This document shows, piece after piece, positions 52,531-61,651 of a stretch of DNA of 64,000 nucleotides. The notes beneath the pieces are model-generated. The model saw only the letters and a list, made by a program, of their open reading frames with translations. It did not search any database and had not been told where the DNA came from. The translations under genes and the position numbers were made by a program. The stretch comes from Flavobacteriales bacterium (GTDB lineage: Bacteria; Bacteroidota; Bacteroidia; Flavobacteriales_F; PHOS-HE28): positions 689,867 to 753,866 of the forward strand of contig JAHBUK010000002.1 of NCBI GenBank assembly GCA_019638115.1, read 5' to 3'. The stretch's first letter is position 1. Each line of letters begins with the position of its first letter.

Positions 52531-54908
52531 GGCGCGGGACGATGTGCTCAAGGAACAACCCTGCTGGCCGGATGAAGGCTGCGGGATCTCTTGCGCGGGG
52601 CATCCTTGCGTTGCGTGGAGCGGGCCTGCACGCAATGCCCCGTGGTGCCATGTCTTGGATGCTGGCCTCCGTGCTGCTGTTGGCCACTGCTTGCCGGGGG
52701 CTGAAACAAGCCTCGGAAGAGCGTCCCCTATTCTCGGAATACACCGTGCAATGGACCAGCCCGCCTGAGGATGACGCGAAATCCGCGTTACGCGAGTTGG
52801 AGTCCGTTGTAACGCCCGTACCCAACAACAGTGTCTTCGGCATGCGCCCCACCGTGGCCCTGCACAACATGATGCGCGAACCCAAAGCCCCCAAGGGCTT
52901 GCGCCATTTGTTGAAGTACCGCATCGGCAACGCTGGGGTGTTCCTGGACCAGGTGCCTTTGGAGGACATAACCCGGGCCCTGGAGAACCGGATGAACAAC
53001 CGCGGCTATTTCGATGCCGACGCCCGTTATGAAGTAGTGCGCAAAGGCAAGCAGGCAACGGTGAACTGGACCGTGACGCTCGGCCCCGTTCACCGCATAA
53101 GGACCATACGTGTTGGCGACCCCAACGGAAGCAGTGTGGACAGCGCACTGGCCGCGTTGCGCAACCAGCTGCCCTTCGGCCCTGGTGCACCCTACCACCT
53201 GGACCGGCTTACCACCGAGCGTAGGAACCTTGCCGACCGCTTGCGCGACCAAGGCTGGTTCCGCCTTCGGGCCGATGATCTGGTATGGGTGGCGGACACT
53301 ACGGTCGGCGATCGGTCGCTGGACCTGCACTTGCGCCTGAAACCCAATACCAGTGCAGCCAAGCGAGCGGCTTACACCATAGGCACGGTAACGGTGCATG
53401 GCGATCGGGACGATGTGCTACCGCCATCCGACACGGTGCAGGTGGATGGCGTGACCTACGTGAACTACCTGGGCATGTACCGGCCGGGGATCATTGCCCG
53501 GGGTGTTTTCTTCAGGCCGGGAGACAAGTACTCATTGCGCCGTGCGGACATCACACAACGGCACCTGAACAGTTTCGGCGTGTTCCGCAACGTGTTCGTG
53601 AATTTCACGGATGACAGCCTTCGTCAACACGTGCTGGACGCCGAAGTGGTGCTTCTGCCACAGCAACGGTTCTCCTTGTTCAGTGAGCTCAATGCCATAA
53701 GCAAGAGCAACAACTTCGCTGGGCCCGGCATCAAGGTGGGTTTCCGAGATCGGGACCTGTTCCGAGGTGCTGAGCAGTTCACCATAGACCTGAACGGGCG
53801 GTTCGAGACCCAGATAGCCGGTGCGGGCAAGGGCACCAACGCCTACGAGATCGGTGTGCGAACCGGGCTTTCGGTACCGCGCATTCTGCTCTTCCCCTTT
53901 TTGCGCTCCGCACGCAGCAGTGTGCCACGCACCAACATCGAAATGGGCTACGGCCTCTTCCGCCGGATCAACCTGTACGGTCTTGAATCCGCCACCACCG
54001 GCCTCAACTACATGTGGCGGGAAGATCGTCGCACCTGGCATGAATGGCGTTTGCTGGATGTGAGCTACAACAACCTGTACTACACCTCGCCCGAGTTCGA
54101 TGCGTTCCTCGATGCCACACCCGCCATCCGGCGCAGTTTCGAGGAGCAGTTCATCATCGGTATGGGCTATACGTGGACGCGCAGCACCCAGCGGAACAAC
54201 AACCAGCGCAGTTGGCTGGTGGTGACCCTGGGAGCCGATGAAGGAGGAAACCTGACCAACGCTGCATACCGCGCTTTTACAGGCGAACGACCCGAGACCG
54301 GTTACACCCTGTTCGGTGAGCGCTTCTCGCAATTCGTGCGCTTCAGGCCTGAATTGCGACTATACCAACGGCTGGGCAAGGGCAACGACGTGCTTGCCTT
54401 CCGAGTGCTGGCCAACGCCGCTTTCGCCTACGGCAACAGCACCACGGTGCCCTTCGTGAAGCAGTTCTTCTCCGGAGGGACCAACAGCCTGCGGGGCTTC
54501 CCGGCTCGAAGCGTTGGTCCGGGCAGCTATGTGTCACAAGACATCAACAACCTGCTCATCGACCAAGTGGGCGACCTCCGTTTCGAGACCAACCTCGAAT
54601 ACCGGTTCACCATGAGCGGCATGTTCAAAGGAGCACTGTTCGCCGATGCGGGCAATGTGTGGTTGCTCAACGATGACCCGCAACGTCCGGGTGGCCAGTT
54701 CCAAGCATCGAGCTTCCTGCGCGAGATCGCCTTCGATGCCGGTTTCGGCCTGCGCATAGATCCAGAGGTGATCGTTATCCGCTTGGACCTGGCCGCGCCA
54801 CTGCATAGACCGGACCTGCCCGATGGGGATCGCTGGGTGTTCAACGACCTGGACCGTCGCTGGTCGCGCAACTTCATCGTGAACATTGCCATCGGCTATC
54901 CGTTCTGA
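52527..54908 (+). CDS. BamA/TamA-family outer-membrane lipoprotein (TamL-like)
   Basis: The protein has 793 residues. A lipobox-like LASVLLLATAC near residue 56 predicts a lipidated Cys, unlike TamA of Proteobacteria. POTRA-like modules follow (ALENRMNNRGYFDADARYEV, LRDQGWFRLRADDLVWVA, HLNSFGVFRNVFVNF), then a 16-strand-type barrel with the conserved FFSGGTNSLRGFPARSVGPG loop. It ends IAIGYPF, with the usual terminal Phe. Lipoprotein TamA homologues (TamL) paired with TamB are reported for Bacteroidota. The overlap with tamB (ATGA) shows coupling. The true start may be a later Met, such as position 52635. Confidence 0.88.
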   Translation: MRRGTMCSRNNPAGRMKAAGSLARGILALRGAGLHAMPRGAMSWMLASVLLLATACRGLKQASEERPLFSEYTVQWTSPPEDDAKSALRELESVVTPVPNNSVFGMRPTVALHNMMREPKAPKGLRHLLKYRIGNAGVFLDQVPLEDITRALENRMNNRGYFDADARYEVVRKGKQATVNWTVTLGPVHRIRTIRVGDPNGSSVDSALAALRNQLPFGPGAPYHLDRLTTERRNLADRLRDQGWFRLRADDLVWVADTTVGDRSLDLHLRLKPNTSAAKRAAYTIGTVTVHGDRDDVLPPSDTVQVDGVTYVNYLGMYRPGIIARGVFFRPGDKYSLRRADITQRHLNSFGVFRNVFVNFTDDSLRQHVLDAEVVLLPQQRFSLFSELNAISKSNNFAGPGIKVGFRDRDLFRGAEQFTIDLNGRFETQIAGAGKGTNAYEIGVRTGLSVPRILLFPFLRSARSSVPRTNIEMGYGLFRRINLYGLESATTGLNYMWREDRRTWHEWRLLDVSYNNLYYTSPEFDAFLDATPAIRRSFEEQFIIGMGYTWTRSTQRNNNQRSWLVVTLGADEGGNLTNAAYRAFTGERPETGYTLFGERFSQFVRFRPELRLYQRLGKGNDVLAFRVLANAAFAYGNSTTVPFVKQFFSGGTNSLRGFPARSVGPGSYVSQDINNLLIDQVGDLRFETNLEYRFTMSGMFKGALFADAGNVWLLNDDPQRPGGQFQASSFLREIAFDAGFGLRIDPEVIVIRLDLAAPLHRPDLPDGDRWVFNDLDRRWSRNFIVNIAIGYPF

Positions 54909-54953
54909 TGGAGGCACCTGCAACGGAACGGTTCTTGTGCCGTATGAAGCACC

Positions 54954-55457
54954 ATGTTCGACCGCACGCTGAACCTTCTGAACGCCGCTTCACCCGCATG
55001 GAAAGTGGCGATCGCCATTTCCATCACCTTGTTGCTGGGCAGTACTTCCGGTCTCATTACAGCCGGTGCCGTGGAAGGATGGTACACAGAGATCGAGAAG
55101 CCCAGCTTCAACCCGCCCAACACGGTGTTCGGACCGGTGTGGACCGTGCTCTACATATTGATGGGTTTCGCCGCCGGCTTGATCTGGAGCAATGGCACCG
55201 AGGATCCGCACGTACGCAGGGGGCTGGCGCTCTATGGCATACAACTGCTACTCAACGTGCTGTGGTCGCTCTTCTTCTTCGGTCTTAAGAGCCCCGGTCT
55301 GGCGCTGATCGACATCACCTTGCTGCTGCTCACCATCATCCTCTGCATCCGCGCTTTCCACCCCATTGATCGCTGGGCCGCCTACCTGATGGTGCCCTAC
55401 CTGTTGTGGGTGAGTTTCGCCAGCATCCTGAATGCGAGCATCTGGGTGCTGAATTGA
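54954..55457 (+). CDS. tspO: TspO/MBR-family membrane protein
   Basis: This 167-residue protein has five membrane helices and the TspO signatures: WYTEIEKPSFNPPNTVFGPVWT, GIQLLLNVLWSLFFFGLKSP and PYLLWVSFASILNASIWVLN. TspO proteins bind tetrapyrroles and cholesterol-like ligands and take part in stress responses and porphyrin turnover. It follows the tamB/tamL pair after 45 bp with no clear promoter, so it may be in the same transcript. A functional link to outer-membrane assembly is not suggested by the sequence. Confidence 0.92.
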   Translation: MFDRTLNLLNAASPAWKVAIAISITLLLGSTSGLITAGAVEGWYTEIEKPSFNPPNTVFGPVWTVLYILMGFAAGLIWSNGTEDPHVRRGLALYGIQLLLNVLWSLFFFGLKSPGLALIDITLLLLTIILCIRAFHPIDRWAAYLMVPYLLWVSFASILNASIWVLN

Positions 55458-55510
55458 GCTGAGCGGCTCCGTACCGCGCTACAGTGGCCACCGGCTCCTT
55501 GTTGACGGCT

Positions 55511-55518
55511 TAACTTGG
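55511..55518 (+). promoter_or_regulatory. -7-like element (TAACTTGG)
   Basis: It has one mismatch to TAnnTTTG and ends 4 nt before the GTG start at 55523. Confidence 0.4.
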
Positions 55519-55522
55519 CATC

Positions 55523-55966
55523 GTGCTCCTCCGCTACCTCCTCGCCGTATCGCACCTGCTCGCCTTGTCCATTGGGCTGGCTGCGGTCTATGCACGTTGG
55601 CGGGCATTGAAACGCGTTCGCACCACCGACGACCTGCCGGCGGTTTTCCTTGCTGACAATTGGTACGGCCTGGCCGCGGTGCTGTGGGTGGCCACCGGCT
55701 TATGGCGGGCATTCGGAGGGCTTGAGAAAGGGACCACGTTCTACTTGGAGAACCACTGGTTTCTGGGCAAGATGGGCTTGTTCGCGGTTGTGGGCGTGCT
55801 GGAGGTGCTGCCCATGGTCATGCTCATCAATTGGCGCCGGGGGCTGAAGCGCGGGCAGCCGCCGAACTTGGATAAAGCCCCGCTGCTGGCCACCCTTACG
55901 TTGCTGGAATTGCCTCTGCTGGTATTGGTGGTGTTCATGGCGGCGGCCATGGCAAGGGGGCTTTGA
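55523..55966 (+). CDS. DUF2214-like four-helix membrane protein
   Basis: This 147-residue protein has about four membrane helices. It begins LLRYLLAVSHLLALSIGLAAVYARW, with a His in the first helix. FLADNWYGLAAVLWVATGLWRAFGGLEKGT and FLGKMGLFAVVGVLEVLPMVMLINWR then follow. The pattern resembles the DUF2214 family. The start codon is GTG, with TAACTTGG 4 nt upstream. The conserved His and aromatic residues suggest heme binding, but this is speculative. The TonB-dependent receptor gene follows after 86 bp. Confidence 0.65.
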   Translation: MLLRYLLAVSHLLALSIGLAAVYARWRALKRVRTTDDLPAVFLADNWYGLAAVLWVATGLWRAFGGLEKGTTFYLENHWFLGKMGLFAVVGVLEVLPMVMLINWRRGLKRGQPPNLDKAPLLATLTLLELPLLVLVVFMAAAMARGL

Positions 55967-56023
55967 GCTGCCCCGCTCGTGTGCATGTTGCGACTGCAAG
56001 TTTTGATGGAAAGCACATCCGCC

Positions 56024-56031
56024 TATCTTGG
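56024..56031 (+). promoter_or_regulatory. -7-like element (TATCTTGG) of the TonB-dependent receptor gene
   Basis: It has one mismatch to TAnnTTTG and lies 21 nt before the ATG at 56053. Confidence 0.4.
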
Positions 56032-56052
56032 TGGCCTTCCCGAACACCCGCC

Positions 56053-58992
56053 ATGCTGAAGATCCCCGCCGCAAGCCTGCGATCACTCGCCCTGTTGTGC
56101 TTTGTTCTGGCCGCCCACCTGGCATTTGCACAACCCTACAAACTAAGGGGCGTGGTATCCGACGCCATTACCGGTGAAACTCTGATCGGTGCCGCCGTTA
56201 TGCTGAAGGGCACCAACACCGGATCCGTAACGGACATCAACGGCAAGTTCGAGATCACGGTCAATGAGCTTCCGCCCTACACCCTGGAGGTGAGCTTCAT
56301 GGGTTACAGCACCCAGGTCATAGAGGTGAAGAGCCTGGACCAGAACCTGAAGTTCAAGATGAGCACCGACCAAGTGCTGCTGAAGGAAGCCGAGGTGATC
56401 GGAAGCCGGATCAGCGAGAAACAGAAACAAGCCCCGCTCACGGTGGAAAGCATGGATGTGCTGGCCATTCGCGAAGCGGCAAGCGGCGACTTCTACGAGA
56501 GCCTCGGCACCCTGAAGGGTGTGGACATGGTGGCTGCCAGCTTCGGTTTCAAGGTGATCAACACCAGGGGCTTCAACAGCACCAGCCCAGTGCGGTCCTT
56601 GCAACTCATAGACGGTGTGGACAACCAGAGCCCCGGCCTCAACTTCTCGTTGGGCAATTTCCTGGGGGCCAGCGATCTGGACGTGATGAAAGTGGACGTG
56701 ATAGCAGGCGCCAGCACGGCCTACTTCGGCCCCGGCGCATTCAATGGTGTGGTGAACATGACCACCAAGAGCCCGTGGATGTTCCCGGGGTTGAGCGTGA
56801 GCATGAAAGGCGGTCAGCGCGAGATGATCGAAGGCGCCGTGCGCTGGGCGCAAGTGCTGAAGGACAAGAACGGCAAGGAGCGCTTCGCTTACAAGCTGAA
56901 CCTCTTCGCTTTGTCCGCGGACGATTGGTACGCCCAGAACTACAACCCCACCAGCGATTCGCCCACGGGCATTGGCAACCCTGGCCGCTTCGACCAGATC
57001 AACAGCTACGGTGACGAGAACACCACGGTGAACAACAACTACTCACGGAACATCTCGGACCGCCGCAACTACCACGGGCTGGGCACCTTCCTGCGCCCCG
57101 GCTACCGGGAGATAGACCTGGTGGATTACGGCACCAACAACCTGAAGGCAGGAATTTCGCTGCATTACCGCTTGAACGATGGCGATACGGCCAAAGGCAG
57201 TGCCCCGTTGGAAGCGATCGTGGCCAGCAACTACAGCCGGGGCAGCACGGTGTACCAGGGCGAGAACCGCTACCGCCTGCAGGACATCCAGTTCTGGCAG
57301 CAACGCGTGGAACTGCGGCAGGAAGGCAAGTGGTTCGTACGCGCATACTTCACCGGTGAGGATGCCGGTAAGACCTTCGACATCTTCACCACCGGCATCC
57401 GTTTGCAGGAGGCCAGCGGCGGCACGCGCGAATGGAACACGGCCTACTTCAACCTGTGGGACGCATGGATCGGCAGCGCCCTTAACCCCGGCTTGCTCGA
57501 TGCCACGGTGCCCGGCTATTTCACGCCTTCCGAGGCACCGGCACAAGGAATCACCAACGCCGAAGCGTACGATGCGTACATCACGCAGTTCGTTGCGGAC
57601 AACCAGGAACTCTTCGCCATGTACCACCAGATGGTGGCCGACTCCGTGAACAGACTGGACAACACTTTCCTGGACCCGGCCTATCAGGTAGGCACCGAAC
57701 GCTTCGACCAGAAGTACCAGGAGATCATCGGTAAGCGCTTCACGGAGGGCGGGTCGCTTTTCTTCGACCGCAGCCAGTTGGCGCACGCCATGGGTGAATA
57801 CCGTTTCAAGCCCGCTTTCGGCGAGGTGATCGTGGGCGGCAACTTCCGCCAGTACATGCCCAACAGTGCCGGCACCATTTTCCGCGATACCGGCAACGTG
57901 GTGATCCGCAACCGCGAGTACGGATTCTATGGCGGTCTGGAGAAGGCATTCATGGAAGACAAGTTGAAGAGCACTGTAACGCTTCGATTGGACAAGAACC
58001 AGAACTTCCAACACCTCCTATCCCCTGCCGCCACGCTGGTGTACATCCCCAACGCGGACCGCACCTTCCGGGTAAGCTTCAGCAGCGCCATTCGCAACCC
58101 CACCCTGGCCGACCAATACCTCTTCTACAACGTGGGCCGGGCCATTCTGCTGGGCAATGTGGACGGGCAGTTCGAGGCGGGCAAGGACAGCCTTGTTACG
58201 GTGGAGAGCTTCAATGAATACCGCAGTTCCCCGCAATTGCTGCAGGGCCTTTCCAAACTGGAGTACTTCAACGTGGACCGCCTGCGGCCCGAACAAGTGC
58301 GCACCATAGAAGCAGGCTACCGCGGTACGCACGCGGAGAAGTTCTATGTGGACGTAAGCGCGTACAGCAGTTGGTACACCGACTTCATCGGCTACCTGAT
58401 CGGCATCAGCACCCAGTTCGACCCCACCAATGGTTTCCCGGTGGGCGGTCTGCAAGTGTATCGTCTTGCCGCCAACGCCCTTAGCACGGTGCGTACCCAG
58501 GGAGCCAATGCCGGTGTCACCTACTACCGCGAGCGCACCAATTGGGGCATCAACTACAGCTACAACCAACTGGTGACCGGTGATGACGACCCGATCATTC
58601 CGGCGTTCAACACACCACGCAACAAATTCAACGTGAGCGTCAATGGGCATGATCGCAAGGTGCCCTTCAGCGGTAAGCCCCACTTGGGTTGGGGCATCAA
58701 CTACCGGTTCATCGAGAGCTTCGTGTTCGAGGGTTCGCCCCAGTTCAGTGGCCGCATACCCAGCTACGACATGGTGGACGCACAGGTGAACGTGCGTTTC
58801 CCCGAGCGTAACCTGACGGTCAAGGTGGGTGCCAGCAACTTGTTCGGGTTGGTGCCGCTGTTCGACGCCAAGGTGGCCGGGGACGAGCGCTTGGAGCGCG
58901 CCTGGAACAACGATGTGTTGATGGTGTTCGGCGGCCCCAACATCGGGCGGCTGGCCTACTTGCAATTGATCTACGAGCTCAACAAGCGTTGA
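56053..58992 (+). CDS. TonB-dependent receptor with CarboxypepD_reg-like N-terminal domain
   Basis: The protein has 979 residues. A signal peptide (LALLCFVLAAHLAFAQ) is followed by a carboxypeptidase-regulatory-like domain near residues 30-115 (LRGVVSDAITGETLIGAAVML, GSVTDINGKFEIT). A plug domain comes next (SLGTLKGVDMVAASFGFKVIN, RGFNSTSPVRSLQLIDGVDN, GPGAFNGVVNMTTKSP), then a long 22-strand-type barrel. It imports a large substrate such as a siderophore, vitamin or glycan, driven by TonB/ExbBD. No SusD partner is next to it. Instead a T9SS hydrolase-fold protein follows after 48 bp and is presumably co-expressed. Confidence 0.93.
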   Translation: MLKIPAASLRSLALLCFVLAAHLAFAQPYKLRGVVSDAITGETLIGAAVMLKGTNTGSVTDINGKFEITVNELPPYTLEVSFMGYSTQVIEVKSLDQNLKFKMSTDQVLLKEAEVIGSRISEKQKQAPLTVESMDVLAIREAASGDFYESLGTLKGVDMVAASFGFKVINTRGFNSTSPVRSLQLIDGVDNQSPGLNFSLGNFLGASDLDVMKVDVIAGASTAYFGPGAFNGVVNMTTKSPWMFPGLSVSMKGGQREMIEGAVRWAQVLKDKNGKERFAYKLNLFALSADDWYAQNYNPTSDSPTGIGNPGRFDQINSYGDENTTVNNNYSRNISDRRNYHGLGTFLRPGYREIDLVDYGTNNLKAGISLHYRLNDGDTAKGSAPLEAIVASNYSRGSTVYQGENRYRLQDIQFWQQRVELRQEGKWFVRAYFTGEDAGKTFDIFTTGIRLQEASGGTREWNTAYFNLWDAWIGSALNPGLLDATVPGYFTPSEAPAQGITNAEAYDAYITQFVADNQELFAMYHQMVADSVNRLDNTFLDPAYQVGTERFDQKYQEIIGKRFTEGGSLFFDRSQLAHAMGEYRFKPAFGEVIVGGNFRQYMPNSAGTIFRDTGNVVIRNREYGFYGGLEKAFMEDKLKSTVTLRLDKNQNFQHLLSPAATLVYIPNADRTFRVSFSSAIRNPTLADQYLFYNVGRAILLGNVDGQFEAGKDSLVTVESFNEYRSSPQLLQGLSKLEYFNVDRLRPEQVRTIEAGYRGTHAEKFYVDVSAYSSWYTDFIGYLIGISTQFDPTNGFPVGGLQVYRLAANALSTVRTQGANAGVTYYRERTNWGINYSYNQLVTGDDDPIIPAFNTPRNKFNVSVNGHDRKVPFSGKPHLGWGINYRFIESFVFEGSPQFSGRIPSYDMVDAQVNVRFPERNLTVKVGASNLFGLVPLFDAKVAGDERLERAWNNDVLMVFGGPNIGRLAYLQLIYELNKR

Positions 58993-59040
58993 GCAATCCG
59001 GATACATACCTTTACTGCACACAAACCCCCTTCAAAGACC

Positions 59041-60708
59041 ATGAACAAAAAACTACCCATTGCCTTGGGTGCCCTTGTACTGGGCCTCTCCCTGGAGGTG
59101 CAGGCACAACGTTATGTAACGGAGGTGTTCACGAACTCCCAGATCACCGTTACCCCGGATATCATCTACGGCACCAACATCGATTTCCTGACCTCCAACC
59201 TGGGATCTCCGCTGGTCCCCGCCAACGCGCAAGAGCTTCAGACCTTGGTCAGCACCGGCGGTACCATTCCACCGGCCTACTTCAACCCTGCCGATCCAAG
59301 CACGGGCCTGAAGGTGACCAACCTGCGTTTCGACCTGTACCAGCCGGACCAAGCGATCGACTCCGAGACCGACCGCCCCTTGGTGGTGTACCTGCACACG
59401 GGCAATGCCCTGCCGCCCCCCATCAACGGCAGCCCCACCGGCACCCGTAAGGACAGCACCGCAGTGGAGGTGTGCCGCCGTCTTGCCCGCCGCGGTTTCG
59501 TGGCAGCAAGCGTTAGCTACCGCCTGGGCTGGAACCCCCTGGCCCCCACCGAGGAGGAGCGCCGTGGCCAGTTGCTGAACGCGATCTACCGCGCGCTGCA
59601 CGATACCCGCCACTTCATCCGCACCATGAAGAAAGATGCCGGCGAAGGTGACAACACCTACGGCATCTGCGCCAACCGCATCATTGTGTTCGGTGAAGGC
59701 ACAGGCGGCTACATCGCGCTGGCCAACGCCACGCTGGACAATCCTGCGGAGCTGTACATCGAGAAGTTCCGTCCCGATCCGTTCGATGCCACCGTGAGCT
59801 ACGTGGACAGCAACATTGTGGGCAACATTGCAGGTCTGGGTGGTTTCCTCAACCTGTACCGCCCCAACGGTTGGGACTACAACTCCCAAGCATGCGTGAA
59901 CATGGGTGGTGCGCTGGCGGACAACAGCTGGCTGGAGGCCGGTGATGTGCCGATGATCAGCTTCCACACCGTGTTCGACCCCTTCGCTCCCTTTACGCAA
60001 GGCATCGTTATCGTGCCCACCACCGGTGGCCCTGTGGTTCCTGTGAACGGTCCCAACACCTTCATGCCCCTGGCCAACCAGTTCGGCAACAACGCGGCCT
60101 TCGCCAACTTCCCCAGCGGAGACCCCTTCACCGATGCTGCGCGCGCTCGCTACGGCAACACCTACGACGGTGTGGCACTGAGCAACAACCTGGAAGGCCT
60201 CACCCCTTTCCTGCGCCCCCGTTGGCCGGCACCTGCCAGCGACGAAGCCAGCCCCTGGCAGTTCTGGGATCCCAACAGCCCAGTGGCACTTACTGAGGTG
60301 GCCCCCGGCATCACCGCCCACATGGCCAGCATGGCCAGCAACCCCGACATGAGCCCCACCAAGGCCCGTGCGTACATCGATACGGTGATGGGCTACATGA
60401 CCCCGCGCCTGCTTGCAGCTCTTGAGCTGGGTAGCGCCTGCACCTTCGTGGGTGTGGATGAGCAGGAAGAGATCGCTGCTGGCGTGAGCGTGTATCCCAA
60501 CCCCGCCAGCGACCGCATCTACATCAGCAGCAAGGCCGCTGCGATCCTGAGCTACGAGCTCTTCGACATCAACGGTCGCCTGGTGCGCACCGCCTCGGTG
60601 AACGCCGATCGCGCCATCATTGAGCGCCAGAGCCTACAGCCCGGCGTATACGTTGTGCAATTGCGTTATGCGCAGGGCACAGTGGCACGCCGCGTGATCT
60701 TGGACTAA
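59041..60708 (+). CDS. T9SS cargo with inactive-looking alpha/beta-hydrolase fold
   Basis: This 555-residue protein has a signal peptide (MNKKLPIALGALVLGLSLEVQAQ). The hydrolase-like core keeps the carboxylesterase layout: RPLVVYLHTGN, CRRLARRGFVAASVSYRLGW, a HDTRHFIRTMKKDA helix and RIIVFGEGTGGYIALANA. At the nucleophile elbow the expected Gly-x-Ser-x-Gly reads GEGTGG, with Gly where the catalytic Ser should be. The oxyanion loop is HTGN rather than HGGG. It is therefore probably a binding protein. The C-terminus is a T9SS type A domain (YPNPASDRIYIS, LFDINGRLVRTAS, LQPGVYVVQL). It lies 48 bp after the TonB receptor. Confidence 0.85.
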   Translation: MNKKLPIALGALVLGLSLEVQAQRYVTEVFTNSQITVTPDIIYGTNIDFLTSNLGSPLVPANAQELQTLVSTGGTIPPAYFNPADPSTGLKVTNLRFDLYQPDQAIDSETDRPLVVYLHTGNALPPPINGSPTGTRKDSTAVEVCRRLARRGFVAASVSYRLGWNPLAPTEEERRGQLLNAIYRALHDTRHFIRTMKKDAGEGDNTYGICANRIIVFGEGTGGYIALANATLDNPAELYIEKFRPDPFDATVSYVDSNIVGNIAGLGGFLNLYRPNGWDYNSQACVNMGGALADNSWLEAGDVPMISFHTVFDPFAPFTQGIVIVPTTGGPVVPVNGPNTFMPLANQFGNNAAFANFPSGDPFTDAARARYGNTYDGVALSNNLEGLTPFLRPRWPAPASDEASPWQFWDPNSPVALTEVAPGITAHMASMASNPDMSPTKARAYIDTVMGYMTPRLLAALELGSACTFVGVDEQEEIAAGVSVYPNPASDRIYISSKAAAILSYELFDINGRLVRTASVNADRAIIERQSLQPGVYVVQLRYAQGTVARRVILD

Positions 60709-60732
60709 GCCACACGGAATACCGACTTGGAG

Positions 60733-60756
60733 AAGGGCTGCCGCATGGCAGCCCTT
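60733..60756 (+). terminator. intrinsic terminator after the receptor/hydrolase-fold operon
   Basis: A perfect 10-bp stem AAGGGCTGCC/GGCAGCCCTT with loop GCAT is followed by TTCTTTG. Confidence 0.85.
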
Positions 60757-60799
60757 TTCTTTGTGGCCCCGCTTAGAAGAACACAACGAGCAGAAACCC

Positions 60800-61609
60800 A
60801 TGGATAGGATCACGGAAAGCACCTCGCGCTACAACGACCTGGAGCTTATGTCCACCAGCGAGCTGCTGAGCAACATGAACAAGGAGGACCGCAGCGTACC
60901 CTTGGCCGTGGAGCAGGCCATACCGGCCATGGAGCGCTTGGTGGATGCGATCGCTGAGCGCATGGCACGTGGTGGCAGGCTCTTCTACATCGGCGCAGGC
61001 ACCAGTGGCCGCCTGGGCATTGTGGATGCCAGCGAGTGCCCACCCACTTTCGGCGTACCGCACGGGCTGGTGATCGGCATCATAGCAGGTGGCGATACCG
61101 CCATCCGCAAAGCGGTGGAGTTCGCCGAGGACGATAGCACACAAGCCTTCATCGATCTGCAGGAGCACCACATCGGACCGGACGATACGGTGATCGGCAT
61201 AGCGGCCAGCGGCACCACACCCTATGTGATCGGTGGCTTGGAAGCATGCAACGCGCAGGGCATCCTTACGGGCTGCATCACCTGCAACCCGGGAAGTCCG
61301 GTGGCTTCAATTGCGCAACATCCCGTGGTGGTGGCCGTTGGGCCCGAGTTCGTGACCGGCAGCACCCGCATGAAGAGCGGCACCGCGCAAAAGCTTGCAC
61401 TGAACATGATCAGCACAAGCGTGATGATCAAGCTCGGCCGGGTGAAAGGCAACCGCATGGTGGACATGCAATTGAGCAACAACAAGCTGATCGACCGTGG
61501 AACCCGCATGGTGATGGATAGCCTGAAGGTGGACTACACCAAGGCCAACGAGATGCTACGGCACTACGGCAGCGTGCGTCGCGCGATCGAGGCTGGACAC
61601 ACCCTTTAA
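60800..61609 (+). CDS. murQ: N-acetylmuramic acid 6-phosphate etherase
   Basis: This 269-residue SIS-domain protein begins MDRITESTSRYNDLELMSTS. The family hallmark GRLFYIGAGTSGRLGIVDASEC is followed by PPTFGVPHGLVIGIIAGG, TVIGIAASGTTPYVIGGLEA and the C-terminal GSTRMKSGTAQKLALNMIST. MurQ cleaves the lactyl ether of MurNAc-6-phosphate to give GlcNAc-6-phosphate in cell-wall recycling. The ATG at 60800 matches the family start. Other recycling genes are not adjacent. Confidence 0.95.
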   Translation: MDRITESTSRYNDLELMSTSELLSNMNKEDRSVPLAVEQAIPAMERLVDAIAERMARGGRLFYIGAGTSGRLGIVDASECPPTFGVPHGLVIGIIAGGDTAIRKAVEFAEDDSTQAFIDLQEHHIGPDDTVIGIAASGTTPYVIGGLEACNAQGILTGCITCNPGSPVASIAQHPVVVAVGPEFVTGSTRMKSGTAQKLALNMISTSVMIKLGRVKGNRMVDMQLSNNKLIDRGTRMVMDSLKVDYTKANEMLRHYGSVRRAIEAGHTL

Positions 61610-61651
61610 GCACCGACCCGGAACACGGCCGTTCAACACAGCGCCATTCCC

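Noticed and set aside
60761..60799. Upstream in-frame extension of murQ
   Set aside because: It overlaps the terminator tail of the previous operon, and family members start at MDRITEST.
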